Assembly (NCBI GenBank): GCA_039191605.1
Contig: JBCCXL010000003.1
Span: 124,001 to 188,000 of the forward strand
Direction of reading: 5' to 3'
DNA length: 64,000 nt
Source: JBCCXL01 sp039191605
GTDB taxonomy: Bacteria > Acidobacteriota > Thermoanaerobaculia > Multivoradales > JAHZIX01
Shown: piece after piece, positions 16,558-25,803 of the stretch
Position numbering within the stretch: the first letter of the stretch is position 1
Layout of the letters: each line of letters starts with the position of its first letter
Notes under the pieces: model-generated
Seen by the model: only the letters and a program-made list of their open reading frames with translations
What the model was told of the DNA's origin: nothing
The model's database searches: none
Made by a program: the position numbers and the translations under genes

Positions 16558-18860
16558 GGCATTGCGACGACGATGATTAGGAGGGAGGAGGCGGTTCGCT
16601 AGGTAGTGTTTTCTTGTGGTATTGTTTGTGAAAAATTAGCGTCGATTAGCCCGTAAAGATCAATGAGGTATTGGAGAGACGATGTCTGATCACAATAATA
16701 ATCCATCTGCAGAGTCTATGTTAACGGGCTTTATTAGTTGGTCCGCTCCGGCTGGTCGGGAGGTGGCGGAGGCGCTCAAAGAATACCTTGGCGTTGTTTT
16801 GCCAACGATGCCATTCTTTGTTTCGTCGAAAGATATTAAGAGCGGTGCGGTGTGGATTAAGGAGATTGGTGATCAGCTCAATACGGTTGTTTCCGGGATT
16901 GCTGTTGTGACGCCAGACTCTCTAAAATCGCCTTGGCTGTTTTTTGAAGCTGGTGCGTTAGCAAAGGAAGGTCTGAGTAGAGGGCAACCGGATACGACGC
17001 TATACCCTTATCTCTTCGGCGTAGAGAAGAGCACTTTGGCGGGTACGCCTTTAAGTGGTTTCTTTGCGGAAACAGCAAGTCGTTCAGGCACTCTCAGGCT
17101 TGTTAAGAGTATCTACGAGCGTACGAGAGCGGCCGGCCTGCCACAGCATGAGCGCTTAGAGGCGGCGGCAGATGCTCTTTGGCCTCAGCTAGAAGAGAAG
17201 CTGGAACGGATAAAAAACTACTACGATATCCGGTTCAAGCTTTCTGAGGATATAGGCCAGCTTGACGACGCGATATTAACCTCCTTGAGCCATTCATCAG
17301 GCGAAGTAGGTACTGCGCTACAAAGAAATCCCTATTTGCAGACGGTTGTGAGGCGTTCGCTTGCTGGTGAGATTTATAGAATGAGAGAGCTTTTCAATAG
17401 AGAGAGATCTTCGTTTTCTATTCCACATAATTTGTATCCTGCCTATTTGACACATCTTCTTGGAGAGCACGAAGGCGTACCACTTAAGGCGCTAGCAATA
17501 TTAGATCGTGATGAGACTTATTGGCTGCGCCTTCCAGCAGAGAAGATTTTGGAAGCTACTAACGAGGACTGTATTCGGGTGTTTGCATTTCATGATGTTG
17601 ATCACCTATGGCAATACTTGCCTATGGTGAGGAGCCACTCTCGAAAATATGAGGTTAGGGTTATCTCAGTGGAGAGATTGCACGATGTATTTCTAGGTAA
17701 GCCCTACGATTTCTCAATCTGCGCTGGGTTGGCTAGTACGAGCGCAATTGTTGCACGGTACTCCCATGATCCTGAGGTCTCACGTAGAGAGCTTAGTAGG
17801 CTTAGCAAGAATATTTCCTTCCATTTTGATGGTCGCTCTATATCTGAACACACTAAGTTGTTCACGGGCTTGGTTGCAGTGTCTACTCAAGTCGAGAAGG
17901 GTATGAGTGATGATGTGTTGATCGACCTTGTTTTTAGAGATGATGACAGTGTTCGTCGGAAAACGGCGATCGCCCCGGTAGAGATGTCGGCCTATATTAA
18001 TATAATAAAATATAAGCAGCACGAATGGAGGCATGCTTATTACCTGGAGATGCACGATGTGATGATGAGGTATCTTGAAGATCACAGGTCTAAGCTTCAA
18101 GGGGGGCGACTGACTGTTCTAGAGGTAGGTTCAGGCACGGGCTTATTTACTGTAAAAGCAGCTAAGGCCGGGAACTTAGATATAACAACTATCGATATGG
18201 ACTGGGCTTGCTACACAGTTCTAACTGAAACTTTGGAGGAGTTAGAAGGCGTTCAAGAACAGAATGACTCTGGACCTTTGGTGCGGAAGCAGAGACACAC
18301 GAAGGATTTTGAGACAGGCAGTCGGAAGTTTGTGATCCCTGATTTAGATGTGAATATCTATTGCCATTGTGAAGATGCAAGAGATTTTGATCCTGGTGGG
18401 CCTGATGGCAGGTATCATTGCATTGTTTCTAGTTTTGCAGATCATCATATAGCACGTGCCGATAAGGAGGATTATTTTTCGAACATTAAGGATAATCTTG
18501 AGATTGGTGGTGTTTTTATTGTTGGAGATGAATTCTTGCCGCCGCACGAATCAAACTCGCCAAAGGCTAGGAAAGAAGCACTACGGCGCTATCACCAACA
18601 TATTATTGATAGGACAAGAGAGGTTCATGGCGATGCTGCTGAAGGCTTAGTAGCGCTGGAGAGAGCTGCTTTGCATTCCGGGGAGAAAGAGGTTGGGGAT
18701 TTTAAAGTTAGTTGCGAAGACTATGAAAGTCAGTTGAGAGATTTTGGATTCAGTTACTCAAAAATACGTGTCGGTCCCGATGATACAAGTCTTGCTCAAG
18801 AGGTTGGGGGGGTCTATGTCTACGTTATTTCTTCTGGGTAGAACTGAGGATCAATTCCTG
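16468..18860. mobile_element. AT-rich genomic island carrying a single TIR-methyltransferase gene
   Basis: Base composition drops sharply at about 16468, inside the aminotransferase 3' end, and returns to GC-rich at about 18850-18900. Codons such as ATA, TTA, AGA and AGG, rare elsewhere in the window, are common. No integrase, transposase, terminal inverted repeats or tRNA junction is visible, so transfer is inferred from composition and the boundaries are approximate. Confidence 0.6.
16682..18841 (+). CDS. TIR domain - unknown domain - SAM methyltransferase fusion
   Basis: 719 aa. Residues about 14-150 form a TIR domain: FISWSAPAGREVAEAL, then FFVSSKDIKSGAVW, then SPWLFFEAGAL with Glu89 at the position of the NADase glutamate. 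Bacterial TIR domains typically cleave NAD+ when activated. Residues about 210-440 match no family I recognise. Residues about 450-715 are a class I methyltransferase with VLEVGSGTG (479-487), an acidic motif II (ITTIDMDWA) and VSSFADHHI. The protein stands alone in an AT-rich island. By analogy with other TIR fusions I infer a defence or stress sensor in which the middle or methyltransferase domain controls the TIR. GAGAC before ATG 16682 is a weak ribosome binding site. Confidence 0.82.
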   Translation: MSDHNNNPSAESMLTGFISWSAPAGREVAEALKEYLGVVLPTMPFFVSSKDIKSGAVWIKEIGDQLNTVVSGIAVVTPDSLKSPWLFFEAGALAKEGLSRGQPDTTLYPYLFGVEKSTLAGTPLSGFFAETASRSGTLRLVKSIYERTRAAGLPQHERLEAAADALWPQLEEKLERIKNYYDIRFKLSEDIGQLDDAILTSLSHSSGEVGTALQRNPYLQTVVRRSLAGEIYRMRELFNRERSSFSIPHNLYPAYLTHLLGEHEGVPLKALAILDRDETYWLRLPAEKILEATNEDCIRVFAFHDVDHLWQYLPMVRSHSRKYEVRVISVERLHDVFLGKPYDFSICAGLASTSAIVARYSHDPEVSRRELSRLSKNISFHFDGRSISEHTKLFTGLVAVSTQVEKGMSDDVLIDLVFRDDDSVRRKTAIAPVEMSAYINIIKYKQHEWRHAYYLEMHDVMMRYLEDHRSKLQGGRLTVLEVGSGTGLFTVKAAKAGNLDITTIDMDWACYTVLTETLEELEGVQEQNDSGPLVRKQRHTKDFETGSRKFVIPDLDVNIYCHCEDARDFDPGGPDGRYHCIVSSFADHHIARADKEDYFSNIKDNLEIGGVFIVGDEFLPPHESNSPKARKEALRRYHQHIIDRTREVHGDAAEGLVALERAALHSGEKEVGDFKVSCEDYESQLRDFGFSYSKIRVGPDDTSLAQEVGGVYVYVISSG

Positions 18861-18893
18861 GCTGGTCTGGCTCACCATGGCATTGGTCTGGGC

Positions 18894-19388
18894 TTAAGTC
18901 TGCGCCGCTAGCACCATGTCGATGTGCGGAATGCCGTCCCAGTCGTAGGGCTCGGGGCTGGTGGTACGGAAGCCTAGGGATTGGTAGAAGGCTTCGAGGT
19001 GGTGCTGGGCGCTGATGCGAACGGCGTGGTCCCGCAGGGCTTCGAGGGCGTGGGCAACGAGATCTCGGCCAAGGCCCTGGCCGCGGGCGCTGGAGGCGGT
19101 GAGGATGCGGCCGAGGACGGCGACGGGACGCTCTGGGCCTCCGGCGGCTTCGCGCTCGTCCTGATCCTTCGGCGGGCGGAAGTACCAGCGGGCGTAGGCG
19201 ACGAGTTGGTCTCCCTGGTGGCCGAGGATGTGGACGCTCTCAGGGTCGCGGCCGTCGATCTCGGGGTAGACGCATTCCTGCTCGAGGATGAACACGTCCA
19301 CCCGCAGCTTGAGCAGCTCGTGGAGCTGGTGGATGTCGAGCTCGTCGAAGGTGAGGACGGAGAAGCGAAGGGGTTGGGATGCGCTCAT
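18894..19388 (-). CDS. GNAT acetyltransferase, ElaA family
   Basis: 164 aa from ATG 19388 (MSASQPLRFSVLTFDEL). The frame stays open upstream to 19895 only because it shadows the helicase gene. ElaA-like features: LHELLKLRVDVFILEQECVYPEIDG near residue 20-45, and the acetyl-CoA loop RILTASSARGQGLGRDL (R/Q-x-x-G-x-G/A). The acceptor of ElaA proteins is not established. The gene follows the helicase on the same strand after 89 nt and could share its transcript. Its stop faces the island gene end-to-end. Confidence 0.85.
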   Translation of the reverse strand: MSASQPLRFSVLTFDELDIHQLHELLKLRVDVFILEQECVYPEIDGRDPESVHILGHQGDQLVAYARWYFRPPKDQDEREAAGGPERPVAVLGRILTASSARGQGLGRDLVAHALEALRDHAVRISAQHHLEAFYQSLGFRTTSPEPYDWDGIPHIDMVLAAQT

Positions 19389-19477
19389 GATGGGTTCGGG
19401 AGAGGCAAGAACGCCCCGCGGCTGCGACGAGCTCACGGGGCGATGGGATGTTCGAGGTCGCTGGTGAGGGAGCCGGT

Positions 19478-20692
19478 TTAGAGCAGGCGCCGGCGGACGC
19501 GCTCGCGTCCTTTGATGGTCTTGCGCCGCTCCTGGTAGGACTCGACGCCCTCGACTTCGTGCCGCACTAGGGTCTGGCCGATGGCGCGCTCGATCTCGCG
19601 AACCATCATCTTGTCCTGCCAGGTGCCGATGGTGGACACGATGCCGCTGGCGTTGCCGCGGGCGGTGCGGCCAGCGCGGTGCACGTAGTCCTGAACGGTT
19701 TCCGGCAGGGTGAAGTTGATGATGTGCTCGATCACCGGGATGTCGATGCCGCGGGCGGCGATGTCGGTGGCGACCAGAATGCGGTGCTGCCCTTCCCGCA
19801 GCCCTTTCAGGGCGGCGACCCGCTGCCCCTGGCTGAGGTTGGAGTGGATGCGCTGCACCTGGAAGCCGTCCCGCTCCAGCCGTCGGCTGGCCCATTCGGC
19901 GTCGACTTTGCGGCGGATGAAGATCAGCGTGCTGCCCTTCTCTTCGTTGAGCAGCGCCTGGAGGGCCTTCATCTTGTCCTTGGTGGCCACCAGGTAAATG
20001 CGGTGCTCGATGCCCTCGGCGGTGCGCCCCTTGGGGCGAATGTCCACCAGCTCGGGCTCGAAGAGGAAGCGCTGGGCGAGGCGCTCGATGGGCGGCGGCA
20101 TAGTGGCCGAGAACATCATGGTGTGGCGATCTTCGGGGATCTCCTCGAGGATCTTGAGGATCTGCGGCAGGAAGCCGAGATCCAGCATGTGGTCCGCCTC
20201 GTCGAGGACCAGCATTTCGATGTCCTTGAGCGAGATATTGCCGCGCCCCATGTGGTCGAAGAGGCGACCGGGAGTGGCCACTACGATGTCCGGTTTGCGG
20301 CGCAGGTCGGTGATTTGAGGACCCATGCGCACGCCGCCGATGATGCAGACGCTAGAGAGCTCCTGCTTGGCGCCGAGGGCATCGATGAAGGCCTTGGTCT
20401 GGAGGGCGATTTCGCGGGTCGGGCAGAGGATCAGGCCGCGGATTCCGCGACCTTCGCGCAGCGTCTCGGCCATGGGAATGACGAAGGCGGCGGTTTTGCC
20501 GGAACCGGTCTCGGCGAGACCGATGACGTCGTAGTCGTCCAGGGCGTAGGGGATGGCCTGAGCCTGGATTGGAGTAGGGTGTTCGAAGCCGACCTCTCGA
20601 ATGGCGTTGCGAATGTCAGGGGAGAGATCGAGGTCATCGAAGCTGAGGTCCGTCGTCTCGACGGAATCTTGAGGCAAGGGTTCATTTTGCAT
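19478..20692 (-). CDS. DEAD-box ATP-dependent RNA helicase (RhlE-like)
   Basis: 404 aa, ATG 20692. All core motifs are present in order: Q motif (FEHPTPIQAQAIP), AETGSGKT, PTREIALQ, ATPGRLFDHMG, DEAD in VLDEADHMLD, SAT, then the second domain with ARGIDIP and HRAGRTARG. The C terminus is short (about 30 residues after motif VI) with a basic ending RRKTIKGRERVRRRLL that may bind RNA. Expected cytosolic role: unwinding RNA in ribosome assembly or mRNA turnover. The RhlE-type label rests on size and motif wording; another DEAD subfamily is possible. Confidence 0.92.
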   Translation of the reverse strand: MQNEPLPQDSVETTDLSFDDLDLSPDIRNAIREVGFEHPTPIQAQAIPYALDDYDVIGLAETGSGKTAAFVIPMAETLREGRGIRGLILCPTREIALQTKAFIDALGAKQELSSVCIIGGVRMGPQITDLRRKPDIVVATPGRLFDHMGRGNISLKDIEMLVLDEADHMLDLGFLPQILKILEEIPEDRHTMMFSATMPPPIERLAQRFLFEPELVDIRPKGRTAEGIEHRIYLVATKDKMKALQALLNEEKGSTLIFIRRKVDAEWASRRLERDGFQVQRIHSNLSQGQRVAALKGLREGQHRILVATDIAARGIDIPVIEHIINFTLPETVQDYVHRAGRTARGNASGIVSTIGTWQDKMMVREIERAIGQTLVRHEVEGVESYQERRKTIKGRERVRRRLL

Positions 20693-20780
20693 ACGAAAAC
20701 AGTATAGCCCACAGGCACTTAGAAGCCCTGAATGGGCTCTCTGAAGTGTTCTCCGATGTACCCAGTAGGCCCCTCAGCAG

Positions 20781-20813
20781 CACCGCCCCGGCTCGCGAAG
20801 AGTCGGGGCGGTG
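20781..20813. terminator. GC-rich hairpin after the ASPIC/UnbV gene
   Basis: A perfect 10-bp stem, CACCGCCCCG (20781-20790) with CGGGGCGGTG (20804-20813), lies 72 nt downstream of the minus-strand gene ending at 20885. There is no T-run, so it may be a weak or Rho-assisted terminator. Confidence 0.5.
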
Positions 20814-20884
20814 AGCGTGAGATAGAGGGATTGAGTCAGCTCAGTCGCTTTGGGGCCCTGGATTTCAGCTCCAGGGTGTGGCGA

Positions 20885-22987
20885 TCAGGCGTCCGGGCCG
20901 CTCTCGGCGCGAGCGATGATGGCGCTGGCGAAGAAGCGGGCAGCCTCTAGCTCGTCGAGCACGCCGGCGCCCTTGAGCTCATCGAGGGAGCGGGTGAGGC
21001 AGGTGGCGTATTCGAACAGGGAGACGTCGGCGTCGAAGGAGCAGGGGATCTCCGGGAAGAGCACCTGGTCGCCTTTGCGCACGCCGTAGAGGCGGTTGCG
21101 GGTGCCTCCGGGCCACAGCACCTCGACGAAGCCGCGGCGGGCGTTCTTCCAGCCGAAGGTCTTGATCAGGCTGTGCTGGGAGGCGTAGCTGGAGCCGCCG
21201 ACTACCGGCGCGGCGCCCTTGGCGGGGGCGCTGCCGCCGGCGCGGCGAACGCTGACCACGGCGCCGATGCCGTTGCGGTTGGCCTGGCCGTTGGAGATCA
21301 GGCCAGCGCCGCCCAACAGCTCCACCTGCACCGAGGAGCGGGGGCCGCCGCGGTGGATTTCCACCGAGAGAGTGCCGTCGTCGAGAAGGATCCCGGCGTA
21401 GGAGAACTCGAGGGGCACGTCGGTGGGAACGAAGGTGGGGACGAAGGAAGCGTCTTCGAAGGGCGGCTGGGCTCCAGGAACCGGGATCAGCGGCGCGGTA
21501 GCGGGGGCGTCGAAGTTGGATACTGAGACGATGTCCTCCCAGCCGTCGCCGTTGAGATCTCCTACGGCCACGCCCTGGACGTTGCGGCGCTGGTGATCCG
21601 TGGTGCTAGCGAAGGCGTCGCGGTTGCGCTCGAAAGTAGCGAGACAGCCCTGGTTCTCCAGCAGCACGCCGGGATTGGAGGCATCGACGTTGAAGACCAG
21701 GTCCATTCCGCCGTGAAAGACGACGTCGGAGTCGCCGTCGTGATCGATGTCGGTGAAGCCGGTGCCCCAGCCGAAAGGAGTTCCGGTTACCGCGCCGAGA
21801 TCAGGGGCGATGAAGCCTTCGCTACCGCGGTTGAGGAACCAGCGAGAGGGGTAAACTCCCGTCGGGCCACCGGCATCGCCAAAGAGCACCAGAGTCGGAT
21901 AGTCGCTGAAGTTGGAGGCGAAGAAGTCGAGCTGTCCGTCACAGTCGAGGTCGCCGAAGGAGAGGCCCATCCAGCCTCCGGGGCGAGCCAGACCTCGCTC
22001 AGCCGTCACGTCGACAAAGTGGCCCGTTCCGTCGTTCTCAAAGAGGTGGAGAATGCCGCGCACCACGCCGTCGGGTCCGTCGAAGCGGACGCCCCCCTGA
22101 TCGTCGGCGAAGAAGAGGTCGGGATCTCCGTCCTGGTCGTAGTCGACGAAAGCGAGGGCCCAGGTCAGTCCGGCGAGGCCGGTGTTTTGGGGAGCGAAGC
22201 CGCGGTTGATCTGAATTCCAGAGCTCAACGAGACATCTTCGAAGGTCAGCTCTCCAAGGTTACGGAAGAGCTGATTGTGCTCGTTGAAGATGAAGGGCTC
22301 GGCGACGATGCCGAGAGGATGAGTGAAGTCGGTGTAGGCGTTGGCTACCGCAAGATCCAGCAGTCCGTCGCTGTCGATATCCGCGATGGAGCAGCCCGTC
22401 GACGTACGATCTCCGCCACCGATACCAGGGGCGGAGCCGAGCTCAGCAAAGGTACCGTCGCCGAGATTCTCGAAGAGCAGGTTGGGTTGGTTGTTTCCGA
22501 GAACGATGAGGTCTTCATCCCCGTCGTTATCCAGGTCTCCAAAGCACACGCCGGTGGAGTCCTGGCTGGTCGCATCTACTCCAGCGCTGACTCCGATATC
22601 GACGAAACGAAAGGTTCCGGACTCCGACAGCTGGTTGGAAAACAGGCTGTTGGCGGCGCCTGGGCCGTTGGTGACGTAAATGTCCAGATCCCCATCGCGA
22701 TCGAAGTCGAAGAGCGCGGTGCCTGGAGCACCGCGGCTCTTGATCGGGGCCCCGAGATACTCCACAAAGGTGAAGACCGGCTGGTCCTTGAGAGCGTCGA
22801 AGATCGCATCCGCGGGAGACTCGACTCGTGCGTAGTCAAGACCGAATGCGGAATCCAGGGCGATGTCGTCGTATTCATCGGCAAGGACCGAGGAACCGAA
22901 GATCGGAAGGCAGAGAAGGGTGAGAGCCAGAGTGCTCCAGGCGACGAGTCGCTGGGCCTTGAGGAGCTGAGGGACAGCCGAAATCAT
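20885..22987 (-). CDS. Secreted FG-GAP/VCBS repeat protein with ASPIC/UnbV domain
   Basis: 700 aa from ATG 22987. GGAGAA sits just upstream, and the longer open frame to 23044 lacks a site. A signal peptide is clear (hydrophobic STLALTLLCLPIF, then SSVLA/DEYDD). Seven calcium-loop repeats follow, including FDFDRDGDLD, GDLDNDGDED, ADIDSDGLLD, VDYDQDGDPD, GDLDCDGQLD, TDIDHDGDSD and GDLNGDGWED, typical of a beta-propeller. The C-terminal part contains GIGAVVSVR and FVEVLWPGGTRN, matching the ASPIC/UnbV domain. Location should be periplasmic or extracellular. The family is common in Acidobacteriota and Planctomycetes but poorly characterised. No protein sorting tail is visible. Confidence 0.9.
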   Translation of the reverse strand: MISAVPQLLKAQRLVAWSTLALTLLCLPIFGSSVLADEYDDIALDSAFGLDYARVESPADAIFDALKDQPVFTFVEYLGAPIKSRGAPGTALFDFDRDGDLDIYVTNGPGAANSLFSNQLSESGTFRFVDIGVSAGVDATSQDSTGVCFGDLDNDGDEDLIVLGNNQPNLLFENLGDGTFAELGSAPGIGGGDRTSTGCSIADIDSDGLLDLAVANAYTDFTHPLGIVAEPFIFNEHNQLFRNLGELTFEDVSLSSGIQINRGFAPQNTGLAGLTWALAFVDYDQDGDPDLFFADDQGGVRFDGPDGVVRGILHLFENDGTGHFVDVTAERGLARPGGWMGLSFGDLDCDGQLDFFASNFSDYPTLVLFGDAGGPTGVYPSRWFLNRGSEGFIAPDLGAVTGTPFGWGTGFTDIDHDGDSDVVFHGGMDLVFNVDASNPGVLLENQGCLATFERNRDAFASTTDHQRRNVQGVAVGDLNGDGWEDIVSVSNFDAPATAPLIPVPGAQPPFEDASFVPTFVPTDVPLEFSYAGILLDDGTLSVEIHRGGPRSSVQVELLGGAGLISNGQANRNGIGAVVSVRRAGGSAPAKGAAPVVGGSSYASQHSLIKTFGWKNARRGFVEVLWPGGTRNRLYGVRKGDQVLFPEIPCSFDADVSLFEYATCLTRSLDELKGAGVLDELEAARFFASAIIARAESGPDA

Positions 22988-23300
22988 GTTGATTTCTCCA
23001 AGGGATTGACGGCATGTGGAGCCGACGCGCTTTCGACCCACCACCGACCGTGGGATGGCGACAGGGCGAGATGCATGGATCGGAAATTCGGGCTCCAGCC
23101 GGCAGGAAAAGAAGGAGGTGGTAACTTCTTGTTAATTGTATCGGCGTATTTTCGAGCCTACGAAATATTGTTCAAGTTTTGAGGACCAGCCGGGAGAGGT
23201 GGTTGTGTTGAAGGCTGTCCCTCGTTCAGCCGTACGGTAGACTGCCTTCGTTCCAACAGAGGGTCCTTTCCCCTCGCCGTCATCGACCCGAGGCTCTCCT
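22988..23300. other. Divergent promoter region
   Basis: 313 nt between the minus-strand FG-GAP gene and the plus-strand binding protein. The part at 23120-23180 is AT-rich; on the minus strand it includes TACAAT, a plausible -10, but no good -35 at standard spacing. No gene seen. Confidence 0.45.
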
Positions 23301-24386
23301 ATGCTGCCCTTGCGCTCCCTGCTCTCGCCCTCTCGCTCCGCCCTGCTATCCCTCGGCCTGTTCGCGGCGGGCCTGAGCGTTGCTCTGGGTCTCGTCGGCT
23401 GTGGCGGCGATGGTCGCACCAAGCTGGTGCTCTACTCCCCCCATGGCCGTGATCTCCTGGAGCTCGTCGAGGCGGCCTACGAGGCAGAAAACCCGCAGGT
23501 GGACGTGCGCTGGCTGGATATGGGGTCCCAGGAGGTGTACGACCGCATTCGCTCGGAGCGGGCCAACCCGCAGGCGGACGTGTGGTTCGGCGGCCCCGAC
23601 ACGATCTTCGCCCGCGGTGCGGAGGAAGGCTTGCTGCAGCCCTTTCGCCCGAGCTGGGCGGACTCGCTGCCGGCGGCCAGTCAGCACGAGGGTGATACCT
23701 ACTTCGGCCTCTACATCGCCTGCCCGGTGCTGGTCTACAACTCCGACGCGGTGAACGAGCAGGAGGCGCCGAAGGATTGGGAGGATCTGCTGGATCCACG
23801 GTGGGCGGATCAGGTGTTGATTCGAGACCCTCTGGCTAGCGGCACCATGCGCACCGCCTTCGGCATGATCCTGGCTCAATCCGTGGCGGAGACTGGCTCG
23901 ACGGATGCCGGCTTCGAATGGCTGCGCCGTCTCGACGCTCAGACCAAGGAATACACCCTCAATCCCGCCCTGCTCTTCGAGAAGCTCACTCGCCAAGAGG
24001 GAGTGGTGTCGATCTGGGAGATCACCGACATTCTGCTGCTGGAGCGTCGGGGCTCGCCGCTGCGCTATCAATTTGCCGCTAGCGGAACGCCGGTGATCGA
24101 TGACGCCGTGGGCGTGGTGGCGGGATCCCGCCGCCCTGAAGCGGCGCAGGCCTTTATCGAGTGGGTGGGGAGCGAAGCGGCGCTACAGCAGGTAGCGGAG
24201 GAGGTCTTGCGGCTTCCGGCTCGCCAGGACCTCGATCCCGAGAGTCTTCCCCCGTGGGCTCAGGAGGTCCTCGCTCAGCTCACCCGGGCGGAATACGATG
24301 CCGCCCTGGTGACCGAGAAAGGGGCGGAATGGATGCAGACCTGGGACCGCACGGTGCGGGGCCGGGGGCTGGAAGAAAGTTCTTGA
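23301..24386 (+). CDS. ABC importer substrate-binding lipoprotein (FbpA/FutA-like, iron(III) type)
   Basis: 361 aa. The signal peptide ends in lipobox LVGC (Cys34), so it should be a lipoprotein at the membrane. The mature part reads as a type 2 periplasmic binding protein: LVLYSPHGRDLLELVEAAYEAE, GSQEVYDRIRSERANPQADVWFGG, then AVNEQEAPKDWEDLLDPRW. This wording is typical of the iron(III), thiamine or 2-aminoethylphosphonate binding group. Its ATPase and fused permease follow. Ferric iron is the commonest substrate of this arrangement, but the ligand residues cannot be assigned confidently. Confidence 0.85.
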   Translation: MLPLRSLLSPSRSALLSLGLFAAGLSVALGLVGCGGDGRTKLVLYSPHGRDLLELVEAAYEAENPQVDVRWLDMGSQEVYDRIRSERANPQADVWFGGPDTIFARGAEEGLLQPFRPSWADSLPAASQHEGDTYFGLYIACPVLVYNSDAVNEQEAPKDWEDLLDPRWADQVLIRDPLASGTMRTAFGMILAQSVAETGSTDAGFEWLRRLDAQTKEYTLNPALLFEKLTRQEGVVSIWEITDILLLERRGSPLRYQFAASGTPVIDDAVGVVAGSRRPEAAQAFIEWVGSEAALQQVAEEVLRLPARQDLDPESLPPWAQEVLAQLTRAEYDAALVTEKGAEWMQTWDRTVRGRGLEESS

Positions 24387-24666
24387 GGACCCGGAAGAGG
24401 CAACCTCTTCTCGCTTTTCTTCGTAGCAGAAGGAGGGGATCTGATCCCCCATTCTTCCGCCGCCGCATCACCTTCTACAGCGTCTTTTCCAACAATCCCT
24501 TCGCACCTTCTCGAGGTGCTCGTGGATCGCCGTATCCTGCGGCCGCCTTGGGAGCTCGTCTCTTTCGGGAGAGAGCCCGAGCTGGCCTCGATCTGCCTTC
24601 TGCTTCCCGGTCCACCGCCAAGATTCCCTTTCGAGCCCCTTGACCCACTTGCGGAGACGCCTCGTC

Positions 24667-25803
24667 GTGAACTCTTCACAGTCTGTTTCGCCCCCTTCCT
24701 CCTCGGGTCACCTCGAGCTGAGCTCGCTGACCAAGAGATTCGGCGATCTCGTCGTGCTGGACGGCGTAGATCTCAGCGTGGGGCGCGGGGAGCTGCTGGC
24801 GCTGCTGGGACCTTCCGGCAGCGGCAAGACTACCGCCCTGCGGCTCTTGGCGGGTTTCGAGACCGCCGATAGCGGCGCGATTCGTCTCGGCGGTCGGGAC
24901 GTCACCGCGCTACCGGCGGCGGAGCGGGGCTTCGGCATGGTGTTCCAGCACTACGCTCTCTTCCCCCATATGACGGTGGCGGAAAACGTCGACTTCGGCC
25001 TCCACGGGCGCTCTCTCTCGAAGCCGGAACGGCGTGAGCGAATCGAAGCGATGCTGGAGCTGGTGGATCTTGGGGGCTTTGGGGAGCGGCGCCCGGGAGA
25101 GATCTCTGGCGGCCAGCAGCAGCGCGTGGCTTTGGCCAGGGCGCTGGCGCCGGAGCCTCCCCTGCTGCTGCTGGACGAGCCGCTGTCGAATCTCGATCCG
25201 GCGCTGCGGGAGCGCACCCGCCGGCAGCTGAGGCAGGTGGTCTCGGAGGTGGGGATCACCACGGTGCTGGTCACCCATGAGCAGGAGGAAGCCTTCGAGA
25301 TGGGCGATCGTGTGGCGGTGCTCTACGGCGGCGAGCTGCAGCAGGTGGGTCGACCGCAGGAGCTCTACGAGCGGCCGTCGACTCGCTTCGTCGCCGACTT
25401 CGTCGGTCACTCTGCGGGCTTTCAGGGCCGCCTCGGACAGCCCGAAGGCGGTTCCGCGGAAGTCCATCTAGACGAAGGCGAAGCAGTCACCTGGTTCGGG
25501 AGCCTGGTAGAGGCCGCGGCTGGAGGTGCCAGTCTAGAGGCCGGCTCGGCGGTGGAGCTGGTGGTGCGCCCGGAGCGGCTGACCCTGGTGGATCCGGGAG
25601 CGCCCCAGGCCCTCTCGGGCAGAGTGGTGGAGCGCCGCTATGGCGGGCCGCTGACCTATTACCGGGTGCTGCTGGGGGCCAGGGAGGTGGAGGTTTTGGG
25701 GCATCCCAACGCCGCTCAGGCCGGTGACGTGGTGGGGGTGACTGTCGGCACCGAGGGGCCCGCGCCGAGGATCTTCTCTACTTCCGGGAACCCCGAAGGA
25801 TGA
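24667..25803 (+). CDS. ABC importer ATPase (FbpC/PotA-like)
   Basis: 378 aa from GTG 24667. The frame is open from TTG 24640, but GTG has GGAG about 10 nt upstream. Walker A LGPSGSGKTT, Q-loop region VFQHYALFPHM, signature ISGGQQQRVALARAL, Walker B LLLLDEPLSNLD and the switch His in VLVTHEQEEA are all present. About 110 C-terminal residues form a TOBE-like regulatory domain (VRPERLTLVDP). It energises the permease that overlaps it by 4 nt (ATGA). There is a 280-nt gap to the binding protein, so the operon has an unusual internal spacer without a recognisable gene. Confidence 0.9.
   Translation: MNSSQSVSPPSSSGHLELSSLTKRFGDLVVLDGVDLSVGRGELLALLGPSGSGKTTALRLLAGFETADSGAIRLGGRDVTALPAAERGFGMVFQHYALFPHMTVAENVDFGLHGRSLSKPERRERIEAMLELVDLGGFGERRPGEISGGQQQRVALARALAPEPPLLLLDEPLSNLDPALRERTRRQLRQVVSEVGITTVLVTHEQEEAFEMGDRVAVLYGGELQQVGRPQELYERPSTRFVADFVGHSAGFQGRLGQPEGGSAEVHLDEGEAVTWFGSLVEAAAGGASLEAGSAVELVVRPERLTLVDPGAPQALSGRVVERRYGGPLTYYRVLLGAREVEVLGHPNAAQAGDVVGVTVGTEGPAPRIFSTSGNPEG

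Noticed and set aside
16682..18841. Restriction-modification assignment for the methyltransferase domain
   Set aside because: The DNA methyltransferase catalytic motifs (NPPY or PCQ type) are absent and no nuclease is present; the Rossmann motifs fit a small-molecule or protein methyltransferase better.
18894..19895. 333-aa version of the acetyltransferase
   Set aside because: The first 167 residues are Arg/His/Pro-rich shadow of the helicase gene; the GNAT fold begins at ATG 19388.
21593..23182. 529-codon plus-strand frame opposite the FG-GAP protein
   Set aside because: It mirrors the calcium-repeat gene and has Val/Glu-rich monotony without any family; the minus-strand frame has a signal peptide and domain motifs.
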